Assembly (NCBI GenBank): GCA_000751595.1
Contig: CCMH01000009.1
Coordinates: forward strand, 124,001-188,000
Direction: 5' to 3'
DNA: 64,000 nt
DNA from: Weeksella massiliensis
GTDB taxonomy: Bacteria > Bacteroidota > Bacteroidia > Flavobacteriales > Weeksellaceae
The notes under the pieces were generated by a model. The model saw only the letters and a program-made list of their open reading frames with translations, was not told the DNA's origin and searched no databases. This document shows positions 18,085 to 25,929 of the stretch, one piece after another. The translations under genes were made by a program, and so were the position numbers. Within the stretch, counting starts at the first letter, position 1. Each line of letters begins with the position of its first letter.

Positions 18085-18092
18085 TATTTTTG
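18085..18092 (+). promoter_or_regulatory. -7 box TATTTTTG of lpxD, implying a leaderless mRNA
   Basis: TAnnTTTG with exactly 6 nt between its G and the lpxD ATG at 18099, the same spacing as at waaA. Confidence 0.6.
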
Positions 18093-18098
18093 CAGACT

Positions 18099-19124
18099 AT
18101 GAAATTCACAGCAACTCAGATTGCAAATGTATTAGACGGAACAGTTGAAGGAGACCAAAATACAGCTGTTTCTAACCTTGCTAAAATAGAAGAAGGTAAG
18201 GAAGGCGATATTACGTTTTTGGGAAATCCGAAATACGAAGAATTTGTCTATTCTACCCATGCGAGTATCGTTATTATCGGGAAAGACTTTCAGTTAGAAA
18301 AACCGATCGAAGCTACGATTATTCGGGTGGATGATGCGTATGAAGCATTTACAAAACTTCTCAATTTTTATTACGAAACCATCAAAAATAGTAAAGTTGG
18401 AATCGAAGACTTTGTCAATATTCCAGAAAACACTCAAGTAGGTGAACAAGTTTATATTGGGAGTTTTACTTCGATTGGCCAAAATGTGAAGATTGGTAAC
18501 AATGTAAAAATATATCCTAACTGTACAATCGGAGATCAAGTAACAATTGGTGACGATACCGTAATCCACAGTGGTGCACAAATCTATAACGATTGCATTG
18601 TCGGGAAAAAATGTACCCTGCACAGTAATGTTGTAATCGGTGCCGATGGATTTGGATTTGCCCCTAAGGCCGACGGAACTTATAGAAAAGTACCTCAGAT
18701 AGGGAATGTAATTATCCAAGATTATGTAGAAATTGGTGCCAACACAACAATCGATCGAGCAACAATGGGATCTACGATCATCGAACGTGGTGTGAAATTA
18801 GATAACCTCATCCAAATTGCACACAACGTACAAATCGGTGAAAATACTGTGATTGCCTCACAAACCGGAGTGGCAGGTTCTACCAAAATCGGAAAAAATT
18901 GTATTATAGGAGGACAAGTCGGGATTGCAGGGCATTTGCATTTAGGCGATAATTTACAGATTCAGGCACAGGCAGGAATTAATGATAACATAGCCGATGG
19001 AGAAATATTATACGGTTCTCCGGCTATGAAAGCAAGTGATTTTAGACGTTCATACGTATATTTCAGAAAATTTCCTGAAATTGTAAAGAGATTAGAAGAA
19101 ATAGAAAAACAAAAAAATAAATAA
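18099..19124 (+). CDS. lpxD: UDP-3-O-(3-hydroxyacyl)glucosamine N-acyltransferase
   Basis: 341 aa. The N-terminal uridine-binding domain ([32 protein letters not shown]) is followed by a left-handed beta helix of hexapeptide repeats and the catalytic region [24 protein letters not shown] with downstream His ([10 protein letters not shown]). It adds the third acyl chain to the lipid A precursor. The start at 18099 matches the family N-terminus. It leads the run lpxD-lpxC/fabZ-lpxA, with 4 nt to lpxC. A second, diverged LpxD-like gene lies at 22001-22936. Confidence 0.95.
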   Translation: MKFTATQIANVLDGTVEGDQNTAVSNLAKIEEGKEGDITFLGNPKYEEFVYSTHASIVIIGKDFQLEKPIEATIIRVDDAYEAFTKLLNFYYETIKNSKVGIEDFVNIPENTQVGEQVYIGSFTSIGQNVKIGNNVKIYPNCTIGDQVTIGDDTVIHSGAQIYNDCIVGKKCTLHSNVVIGADGFGFAPKADGTYRKVPQIGNVIIQDYVEIGANTTIDRATMGSTIIERGVKLDNLIQIAHNVQIGENTVIASQTGVAGSTKIGKNCIIGGQVGIAGHLHLGDNLQIQAQAGINDNIADGEILYGSPAMKASDFRRSYVYFRKFPEIVKRLEEIEKQKNK

Positions 19125-19128
19125 TTAA

Positions 19129-20517
19129 ATGGCTGATTATCAAAAAACCTTAGCTAAAGAAGCGGTTTTAGAAGGCGTAGGATTACACACTGGGAAACAA
19201 GTGAAATTGACCTTTAAGCCAGCAGACGTAGATACAGGTTTTGTTTTTGTACGCACAGATTTAGAAGGTAATCCGCAAGTCGAGGCAGATGCACAATATG
19301 TGGTAAGCACGGATCGTGGAACAACCTTAGAAAAGAAAGGCGTAAAAGTACATACTACCGAACACGTTTTAGCTGCTTTGGTAGGAATGGATATCGATAA
19401 CTGTTATATTGAAATAGACAATGCAGAACCTCCGATCATGGACGGTTCTTCTATCTTTTTTGTAGAAGCGATAGAAAATGCCGGAATCGTAGAACAAGAG
19501 AAAGAAAGAGAATATTTCAAAATTAAAGAAATTGTAACGTTCACCGATCCAGAAACAGGTTCGGAAATCACGGCAATCCCAGCCGATGAATATCAAATCA
19601 CGACAATGGTAGATTTTGGTACAAAGGTTTTAGGAACGCAAAATGCCACCTTAAGCAGTATCAAAAACTTTAAAGAAGAAATTGCTAATTCTAGAACATT
19701 TTGTTTTTTACACGAATTAGAGCAGTTGCTCGAAGCAGGTTTGGTTAAAGGAGGTGATCTAGACAATGCCATCGTGTATGTCGATAAAGAAATCACGCCA
19801 CAAACCAAAGAACGACTATGTCAAGCCTTTAACAGAGAAGACGTATCGATCAAGCCAAACGGAATTTTAGACCATCTATCTTTGCATTATCCCAATGAAG
19901 CAGCAAGACACAAATTGCTTGATGTAATGGGCGATTTAGCTTTAATTGGTACAAAATTAAAAGCAAAAATCATCGCATCGAAACCTGGTCACAAAATAAA
20001 CACTAATTTTGCAAAGAAATTAAATAAACAAATCAAGCTGGCACAACGTAATAAAATACCAGAATTCGATCTAACAAAAGAACCGGTGTATACCATCAAC
20101 GATATTATTCGTTTGTTGCCGCATAGACCACCATTCTTATTGATTGATAAGGTGATAGAGAAAACTCCGACCAGTTTAGTTGGGGTGAAAAACGTCACAA
20201 TGAATGAGCCTTTTTTCGTAGGACATTTCCCGAAAGAACCTGTAATGCCAGGCGTTCTACAAATAGAAGCAATGGCACAATTAGGTGGATTATTAATTTT
20301 GGGTGATTTAGAAAATTCGCAAGAATATTCGACGTATTTTATGAAAATTGAAAATGCAAAATTCAAACAAAAAATCGTGCCGGGTGACACCTTGGTTTTG
20401 AAAATGGATTTACTAGCGCCTATTCGTAGAGGAATTGTACATATGCGTGGACAAGGATATGTAAACAATACTCTTGCTGTGGAAGCAGAAATGATGGCCG
20501 TTATAACAAAAGAATAA
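19129..20517 (+). CDS. lpxC/fabZ: Bifunctional LpxC deacetylase / FabZ dehydratase fusion
   Basis: 462 aa fusion. The N-terminal ~305 residues are UDP-3-O-acyl-GlcNAc deacetylase, the committed step of lipid A synthesis, with the zinc-site motif HTTEHVLAAL and the HYPNEAARHKLLDVMGDLALIG segment. The C-terminal ~145 residues are the hot-dog 3-hydroxyacyl-ACP dehydratase FabZ (LLPHRPPFLLIDKVIE, GHFPKEPVMPGVLQIEAMAQ). The fusion is normal for Bacteroidota; it joins the enzymes that compete for 3-hydroxyacyl-ACP between lipid A and fatty acids. It lies between lpxD and lpxA. Confidence 0.96.
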   Translation: MADYQKTLAKEAVLEGVGLHTGKQVKLTFKPADVDTGFVFVRTDLEGNPQVEADAQYVVSTDRGTTLEKKGVKVHTTEHVLAALVGMDIDNCYIEIDNAEPPIMDGSSIFFVEAIENAGIVEQEKEREYFKIKEIVTFTDPETGSEITAIPADEYQITTMVDFGTKVLGTQNATLSSIKNFKEEIANSRTFCFLHELEQLLEAGLVKGGDLDNAIVYVDKEITPQTKERLCQAFNREDVSIKPNGILDHLSLHYPNEAARHKLLDVMGDLALIGTKLKAKIIASKPGHKINTNFAKKLNKQIKLAQRNKIPEFDLTKEPVYTINDIIRLLPHRPPFLLIDKVIEKTPTSLVGVKNVTMNEPFFVGHFPKEPVMPGVLQIEAMAQLGGLLILGDLENSQEYSTYFMKIENAKFKQKIVPGDTLVLKMDLLAPIRRGIVHMRGQGYVNNTLAVEAEMMAVITKE

Positions 20518-20533
20518 TATTTGAATGGAAGTA

Positions 20534-21322
20534 ATGAATCAACAAATGGCATACATTCATCCCACAGCGGTAATTGGCGAAAATGTTACAATTAGTCCTT
20601 TTTCTTACATTGCCAATGATGTAGAAATAGGTGAAGGAACATGGATCGCTCCTAATGTTACCATTATGGAGGGATCGAGAATCGGAAAAAATTGTAAAAT
20701 TTATCCAGGTGCAGTTATTTCAGCCGAACCGCAAGACCTTAAATACCAAGGCGAAAAAACACTAACCATTATTGGAGATAATACCACAATTCGCGAAAGT
20801 GTTACCGTAAACAAAGGAACGGTTGCGCTAGGATATACCAAAATTGGCGACAACTGCCTCATCATGGCAGGTGCCCATATTGCGCACGATTGCATTTTGG
20901 GCAATCATGTCATTATCGTGAATGCCGTCGGTTTAGCAGGACATATCGAAGTGGGCGATTATGCATTTGTTGGTGGTTTAAGTGGCGTGCATCAATTTAC
21001 CAAAATTGGCGCCCACGCATTTATTGCAGGAGCATCGCAAATTCGTAAAGATGTTCCTCCGTATGTTAAAGGTGCCAATACTCCTTTAACCTATGCCGGA
21101 ATCAATTCAGTAGGATTACGTAGAAGAGGTTTTACATCAGAAAAAATTTACGAAATCCAAAGTATTTATCGAATTCTCTTTCAGATGAATTACAACGTTT
21201 CTCAAGCATTAGAAATAATCAAAACAGAATTTCCTGCTTCAGAAGAACGTGACTTAATTATTAATTTTATAGAATCAAGCGAACGTGGAATCATGAAAGG
21301 CTACGTTGGTTTAGGACAATAA
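20534..21322 (+). CDS. lpxA: Acyl-ACP--UDP-N-acetylglucosamine O-acyltransferase
   Basis: 262 aa left-handed beta-helix acyltransferase for the first step of lipid A synthesis. It has AYIHPTAVIGENV at the start, the hexapeptide core (IGENVTISPFSYIANDVEIG), the catalytic His region MAGAHIAHDCILGNHVI and the helical C-terminus GLRRRGFTSEKIYEIQSIYRIL. Three in-frame ATGs (20525, 20534, 20546) are possible; I chose 20534 because MNQ-x-x-AYIHP matches the usual flavobacterial start. It follows lpxC/fabZ closely. Confidence 0.95.
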   Translation: MNQQMAYIHPTAVIGENVTISPFSYIANDVEIGEGTWIAPNVTIMEGSRIGKNCKIYPGAVISAEPQDLKYQGEKTLTIIGDNTTIRESVTVNKGTVALGYTKIGDNCLIMAGAHIAHDCILGNHVIIVNAVGLAGHIEVGDYAFVGGLSGVHQFTKIGAHAFIAGASQIRKDVPPYVKGANTPLTYAGINSVGLRRRGFTSEKIYEIQSIYRILFQMNYNVSQALEIIKTEFPASEERDLIINFIESSERGIMKGYVGLGQ

Positions 21323-21348
21323 CACTCTAATTTTTATACCAAAAAAAG

Positions 21349-21915
21349 ATGGCAACAACTTCAGATATCAGAAAAGGATTATGTATCAATTGGAACAATG
21401 ATACATGGAAAATTGTAGATTTCTTACACGTAAAACCAGGAAAAGGTCCTGCATTCGTTCGTACAAAACTAAAATCTGTTACCAACGGAAAAGTACTAGA
21501 AAATACTTTCTCTGCGGGGCACAAAATCGATGAGGTTCGCGTAGAAACACGTAACTACCAATATTTGTATGATGATGAGAACGGTTTTCATTTTATGAAT
21601 AATGATGATTTTTCACAAGTCTATATCGACAAAGGATTGATCGATAATTACGAGTTTATGAAAGCTGGAGACGAAGTGAAAATTCTTTTCCGTGCAGAAG
21701 ACGAAGTGCCATTGTCTGCCGAATTACCCAACACAGTAATTCTAGAAGTTACGTACACCGAACCAGGTCTGAAAGGCGACACAGCAACCAATGCAATGAA
21801 ACCTGCAACCGTTGAAACCGGAGCAGAAATTCGCGTACCACTTTTTATCAACGAAGGAGATAAAGTGAAAATCAATACCGAAGATGGTTCGTATGTAGAA
21901 CGCGTAAAAGAATAA
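21349..21915 (+). CDS. efp: Translation elongation factor P
   Basis: 188 aa, standard three-domain EF-P, which relieves ribosome stalling at polyproline. Lys32 in the loop HVKPGKGPAFVR is the position that is modified in many bacteria. The C-terminal GLKGDTATNAMKPATVETGAEIRVPLFINEGD is the family signature. It lies 26 nt after lpxA in the same transcript; a terminator follows. Confidence 0.97.
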   Translation: MATTSDIRKGLCINWNNDTWKIVDFLHVKPGKGPAFVRTKLKSVTNGKVLENTFSAGHKIDEVRVETRNYQYLYDDENGFHFMNNDDFSQVYIDKGLIDNYEFMKAGDEVKILFRAEDEVPLSAELPNTVILEVTYTEPGLKGDTATNAMKPATVETGAEIRVPLFINEGDKVKINTEDGSYVERVKE

Positions 21916-21937
21916 GTTTAGAAAATTTATAACAAAG

Positions 21938-21959
21938 AAAGAGCGCTTAGGTGCTCTTT
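21938..21959 (+). terminator. Intrinsic terminator of the lpx-efp run
   Basis: AAAGAGC / GCTCTTT stem with an 8-nt loop and T run. Confidence 0.75.
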
Positions 21960-22000
21960 TTTTATCGATATTTGTCAGAAAATTTTGATTCAATAACAAA

Positions 22001-22936
22001 ATGAAATTTCCGAGAAAATATACCTTAAAAGAAATTGCAGAAATTAGCGGAACAACTCCCGTCGGAGCCGATGACTTTCCGGTTTATGGTTTGAATGAAA
22101 TTCACCGCGTAGAAGCTGGTGATATCGTCTTTGTCGATCATCCAAAATATTACGATAAAGCCCTGAATTCAGCTGCTACCATTGTGTTGATAAACAAAGA
22201 AGTAGAGTGCCCAGAAGGTAAAGCTTTATTATTGTCGGATGATCCATTTCGAGATTTCGTGAAAATCGGTCAATATTTTAATCCCTTTCAACCCGCAACA
22301 AACGCCATTGCGTCTGATGCAGAAATCGGTGAAGGAACGATTATTCAGCCCAATGTTTTTATTGGGAATAATGTGAAAATCGGGAAGAATTGTGTTATTC
22401 ATGCCAACGTGAGCATTAATGATGATGCAATTATTGGCGATGACGTAATTATCCGTAGTGGAACCGTTTTGGGTGCAGATGCTTTTTATTATAAGAAAAG
22501 AGAAAATGGCTATGATCGATTGAAATCTGTGGGCAATGTCATCATAGAAGATCGCGTAGAAATTGGTGCAAATTGTACTATCGATCGAGGTGTAACAGCT
22601 TCTACCATCATTAAAAAAGGTTCTGTTTTGGATAATCAAATCCAAATAGGTCATGATACCATCATCGGTGAACGTTGTCTAATTGCTTCTCAGGTCGGAA
22701 TCGCCGGTTGTGTAACCGTAGAAAATGATGTAAGTATTTGGGGACAAGTCGGGATCACAAGTGGGGTAACAATAGGTGAGAAAACCGTCTTGTATGCACA
22801 GTCGGGCGTATCGAAATCTTTAGAAGGGCATAAAGCTTATTTTGGTTCGCCGGCAGAAGAAGCCAAAAAAATGTATAAAAAAATGGCGCTCAACCAAATC
22901 ATGTTAAAAGAATATCGAAACAAAACAAACGATTAA
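22001..22936 (+). CDS. LpxD-like N-acyltransferase paralogue
   Basis: 311 aa. It has the same architecture as LpxD: uridine-binding-type N-domain (RKYTLKEIAEISGTTPVG, GDIVFVDHPKYYDKALNSAATIV) and a hexapeptide beta helix with GADAFYYKKRENGYDRLKSVGNV in place of the GADGFGF catalytic stretch and IQIGHDTIIG in place of IQIAHN. The two genes are clearly diverged, so a substrate different from LpxD (another UDP-amino sugar) is possible. Position between efp and sucD recurs in Bacteroidota. Confidence 0.85.
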   Translation: MKFPRKYTLKEIAEISGTTPVGADDFPVYGLNEIHRVEAGDIVFVDHPKYYDKALNSAATIVLINKEVECPEGKALLLSDDPFRDFVKIGQYFNPFQPATNAIASDAEIGEGTIIQPNVFIGNNVKIGKNCVIHANVSINDDAIIGDDVIIRSGTVLGADAFYYKKRENGYDRLKSVGNVIIEDRVEIGANCTIDRGVTASTIIKKGSVLDNQIQIGHDTIIGERCLIASQVGIAGCVTVENDVSIWGQVGITSGVTIGEKTVLYAQSGVSKSLEGHKAYFGSPAEEAKKMYKKMALNQIMLKEYRNKTND

Positions 22937-23002
22937 ACTTTAAATTTAGGTAATAAATGTCCTAAATCATTCGAATAATTTTTATAAATGTAGCGAAGAC
23001 GT

Positions 23003-23010
23003 TATATTTG
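23003..23010 (+). promoter_or_regulatory. -7 box TATATTTG for sucD
   Basis: TAnnTTTG match 20 nt before the sucD ATG. Confidence 0.55.
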
Positions 23011-23030
23011 CTCAACAAAAAATAAACATA

Positions 23031-23900
23031 ATGGCAGTATTAGTAAATAAAGACTCTAAAATAATTGTACAAGGGTTCACAGGAAAAGAAGGAACCTTCC
23101 ACGCAGAACAAATGATCGAATACGGAACTCAAGTAGTTGGAGGAACAACTCCAGGAAAAGGAGGAACCGAACATTTGGGACGTCCAGTTTTCAATACAGT
23201 GCGCGATGCTGTAAAAGAAACAGGAGCAGACGTGAGTATCATTTTCGTACCACCAGCTTTCGCTGCGGATGCTGTGATGGAAGCTGCTGATGCTGGAATC
23301 CAAGTTATTATCTGTATCACAGAAGGTATTCCGGTAGAAGATATGGTAAAAGTACAAGCCTATGTTGACCAACGCGATGTTACTTTAATCGGACCAAACT
23401 GTCCAGGAGTTATCACTTCAGGTGAAGCTAAAGTAGGGATTATGCCAGGTTTCATTTTCAAACCAGGTAAAGTTGGGATTGTATCAAAATCAGGAACTTT
23501 AACATACGAAGCTGCTGACCAAGTAGTAAAAGCAGGTTACGGAATTTCTACAGCAATCGGTATCGGTGGTGACCCAATCATCGGAACGACAACAAAAGAA
23601 GCAGTAGAATTGTTTATGAATGATCCAGAAACCGAATGTATCGTAATGATCGGTGAAATCGGTGGACAATTAGAAGCCGAAGCTGCTCGTTGGATCAAAG
23701 AAAACGGAACAAAACCAGTGGTAGGATTTATCGCAGGTCAAACTGCTCCGAAAGGACGTACAATGGGACACGCAGGTGCAATTGTTGGTGGAGCAGAAGA
23801 TACAGCACAAGCTAAAATGAAAATTATGGCAGAGTGCGGAATCCACGTGGTAGAATCACCAGCACATATCGGTGAAACTGTTGCGAAAGTTTTAGGATAA
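23031..23900 (+). CDS. sucD: Succinate--CoA ligase alpha subunit
   Basis: 289 aa, standard length. CoA-binding Rossmann segment ([23 protein letters not shown]), [12 protein letters not shown], and the phospho-histidine His247 in [13 protein letters not shown]. It makes ATP/GTP from succinyl-CoA in the TCA cycle together with SucC. sucC is not in the window; unlinked sucC and sucD are usual in this group. It has its own promoter and terminator. Confidence 0.97.
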   Translation: MAVLVNKDSKIIVQGFTGKEGTFHAEQMIEYGTQVVGGTTPGKGGTEHLGRPVFNTVRDAVKETGADVSIIFVPPAFAADAVMEAADAGIQVIICITEGIPVEDMVKVQAYVDQRDVTLIGPNCPGVITSGEAKVGIMPGFIFKPGKVGIVSKSGTLTYEAADQVVKAGYGISTAIGIGGDPIIGTTTKEAVELFMNDPETECIVMIGEIGGQLEAEAARWIKENGTKPVVGFIAGQTAPKGRTMGHAGAIVGGAEDTAQAKMKIMAECGIHVVESPAHIGETVAKVLG

Positions 23901-23924
23901 GAAAAACGCAAGTTAGATAAATAG

Positions 23925-23952
23925 AAAAAGGAACTCCATGGAGTTCCTTTTT
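23925..23952. terminator. Intrinsic terminator, long perfect palindrome
   Basis: AAAAAGGAACTCC pairs with GGAGTTCCTTTTT with almost no loop. It serves sucD and probably the convergent gene at 24009. Confidence 0.88.
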
Positions 23953-23971
23953 TTTATGTTGATTTTTTATA

Positions 23972-23986
23972 TTTCGGTAGGATGAA
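23972..23986. repeat. Exact copy of the recurrent word TTTCGGTAGGATGAA
   Basis: It lies 22 bp past the stop of the minus-strand gene at 24009, between that stop and the shared terminator. Confidence 0.75.
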
Positions 23987-24008
23987 AAGCAGAACGATGA
24001 ATGAGTTT

Positions 24009-25145
24009 TTATTCGATAATATGCGGCACAAAACGACTTTTGTCCGTAGTGATAAACTGATCGCTTTCGCGGAAAGTAATTCCGCAAGCTTCTTGCCCGA
24101 TCACCCAACTTCCGATAATCGAATAACCTGTTTCTTCGTGGTGCAAATCGGACAAAGCCTGATAAATAAAACCTTCTTCACCATATTCACCCAAAGTTTG
24201 CTCAGACAACTTACCGCCTTTTATGACTTCGATATTGGCTCCTTCGCGCGATAACAAAGGTTTCTTTACATAATTTTGCATTCCGTTTGCCGAATCGAAA
24301 TACGCTTCTAACAACAAAGGATGATTCGGATATAATTCCCACAAAACTGGTAAAATCGCTTTATTCGACAAAATCATTTTCCAGGCAGGTTCGATCCAAT
24401 TTGCGTTATATTCATCATTTTTTATGTTGTAGGCAAACAGTTCATTCACCATCCATTCCCAAGGATAAAGCTTGAAAATATCCGTAATCGGATCTTCTTC
24501 CAAATCGACAAAGTGAACATTGTTCCAACCAATTTCATCTATAAAAATAAGTTTCGTTCGGATGCCTGCTTGTATCGCACAATCTCTGATATATTCTAGA
24601 TTGGTAAGATCTTCTAAGGATTCTCGAACGCAAGAAAAATGCACAACATCTCCTTTGAGATACGGTTTTAGTGTTTTCCAAGTTTCGATTAATTTATCAT
24701 GAACCGAATTGAATTGATCTTTCCGAGATCCAAAATAATTCTCCATCCAAAGCCATTGTACCACACCGCACTCGAACAATGAAGTTGGCGTATCGGCATT
24801 GAATTCTAGTAATTTTAATTGCCCGTTGTTGTAAGCAAAATCAAAACGACCATAAATACTTGGTGCATCATTTTCCCAAGTATTGATCAAATATGGTTGA
24901 ATAAATTTCGGAATTTTGAACTCATCCAACCGATTATTTTCTATCACATGTTCCACCGCATTCAGACACATTTCCCATAATTCATTCGTCGCATCAAAAA
25001 TCTGATCGGCTTCTTTTTCGCTAATCGAATAGTAATAATTTTCTATCCAATACGGAATATTGTTTTCATCGGTATGATATCCGAAACCAATTTTTTCTAC
25101 TCGTTCTTGCCAATATCTATCGGCTGTAATTTTCTTTCTTTGCAT
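24009..25145 (-). CDS. Glutathionylspermidine synthase-like ATP-grasp protein (YgiC/YjfC type)
   Basis: 378 aa, full length for the GSP_synth family. It begins RKKITADRYWQERVEKIGFGYHT, has IYGRFDFAYNNGQLKLLEFNADTPTSLFECGVVQW and the C-terminal ATP-grasp segment KPLLSREGANIEVIKGG and GYSIIGSWVIGQEACGITFRESD. These correspond to YgiC/YjfC of E. coli, peptide-spermidine ligase homologues that lack the amidase half of Gsp. The product made is not known. It is preceded by a YgiB-like gene and a lipoprotein on the same strand, a conserved pairing. Confidence 0.88.
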   Translation of the reverse strand: MQRKKITADRYWQERVEKIGFGYHTDENNIPYWIENYYYSISEKEADQIFDATNELWEMCLNAVEHVIENNRLDEFKIPKFIQPYLINTWENDAPSIYGRFDFAYNNGQLKLLEFNADTPTSLFECGVVQWLWMENYFGSRKDQFNSVHDKLIETWKTLKPYLKGDVVHFSCVRESLEDLTNLEYIRDCAIQAGIRTKLIFIDEIGWNNVHFVDLEEDPITDIFKLYPWEWMVNELFAYNIKNDEYNANWIEPAWKMILSNKAILPVLWELYPNHPLLLEAYFDSANGMQNYVKKPLLSREGANIEVIKGGKLSEQTLGEYGEEGFIYQALSDLHHEETGYSIIGSWVIGQEACGITFRESDQFITTDKSRFVPHIIE

Positions 25146-25154
25146 AAGATTTTG

Positions 25155-25538
25155 TTAGGATGAAACGGAACGGGATGACGAAGATTTTCCAAATCCGCCA
25201 CGAATAGTTTGTCCTTTGTAAGCTTTTGCTTTCGCAGCATTTGTCCCTACATTCGATTGTTGATGCAGTCCAGGACTCGCATAACCCATTCCGCCCGTTA
25301 GGCTACGAAACGCCATAAACCAAAGCAACGAACTTCCCATCCCACCAAAATGAGAATTGTTTTGAGCAGCATAATTTTCGGTAACATCGGTATAAGGCGC
25401 AGTAGAATCTGCACGCATAAAAACTTTTTGTGGATGAGTATCAATCGGGGCTTCTTCGCGATTCATGCACGAACTGAGCACCGAAGAAATCAATACCAAA
25501 GTAACAACTTTACTGGCTCTTTTTTCTTTCTTTTTCAT
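25155..25538 (-). CDS. YgiB/UPF0441-like lipoprotein
   Basis: 127 aa. The signal sequence ends with a lipobox-like VLSSC. The mature part is Gly/Ser-rich, with FGGMGSSLLWFMAFRSLTGGMG and a tail TIRGGFGKSSSSRSVSS. The Gly-rich middle and GGFG tail resemble E. coli YgiB, and the next gene is a YgiC homologue, so I assign it by both features. The tail may be the acceptor of the neighbouring ATP-grasp ligase; that is inference. 9 nt separate it from the ligase gene. Confidence 0.7.
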   Translation of the reverse strand: MKKKEKRASKVVTLVLISSVLSSCMNREEAPIDTHPQKVFMRADSTAPYTDVTENYAAQNNSHFGGMGSSLLWFMAFRSLTGGMGYASPGLHQQSNVGTNAAKAKAYKGQTIRGGFGKSSSSRSVSS

Positions 25539-25544
25539 GGCTAA

Positions 25545-25823
25545 TTATTGAATGGTTACGTAAATCGGGATTTTGGTAGAATCTGCCGGCGTGTATTGTT
25601 TATGCGTAATCAAGGTGTCTACCTTTTCGGCAATCATCAAATCGTTCGACCAAATTTTTTGTTGAGTAATATGCAAAACCGAATCGCCTTTGATTTGGGT
25701 AGATAAGACAACTTCTCTTGCCGATTTTTTATCGATTTGTTCTAAGTTTTGATTGGTGTTTTGTGGAGATTGACAAGCAAAAATTGCGGTCAATGGTAGT
25801 AGAAAAAGGAGTATTTTTTTCAT
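25545..25823 (-). CDS. Small lipoprotein of unknown function
   Basis: 92 aa. The lipobox is AIFACQ, followed by Asn/Gln-rich linker and a short domain (REVVLSTQIKGDSVLHITQQKIWSNDLMIAEKVDTLITH). I do not recognise the family. It is first of three minus-strand genes with gaps of 6 and 9 nt (lipoprotein, YgiB-like, YgiC-like), so it probably belongs to the same envelope function. Confidence 0.75.
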   Translation of the reverse strand: MKKILLFLLPLTAIFACQSPQNTNQNLEQIDKKSAREVVLSTQIKGDSVLHITQQKIWSNDLMIAEKVDTLITHKQYTPADSTKIPIYVTIQ

Positions 25824-25861
25824 GATTTTTTTTGTCTTCTAGCAAAGTTACATCATTTCAT

Positions 25862-25901
25862 AAAAAAAGCACAATCCGAAATTTTTTCGAATCATGCTTT
25901 T
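25862..25901 (-). terminator. Probable terminator of the CoA-transferase gene
   Basis: Outer pairs AAAGCA/TGCTTT and inner CGAA/TTCG form an imperfect hairpin with flanking A/T runs, in the gap after the CoA-transferase stop. Confidence 0.45.
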
Positions 25902-25929
25902 CAGTATTTTTTATTGGTTTTCGAATGAA

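Noticed and set aside
19989-20552. 187-codon minus-strand open frame opposite the FabZ part of lpxC/fabZ
   Set aside because: Antisense shadow of a gene with conserved motifs; no independent evidence.
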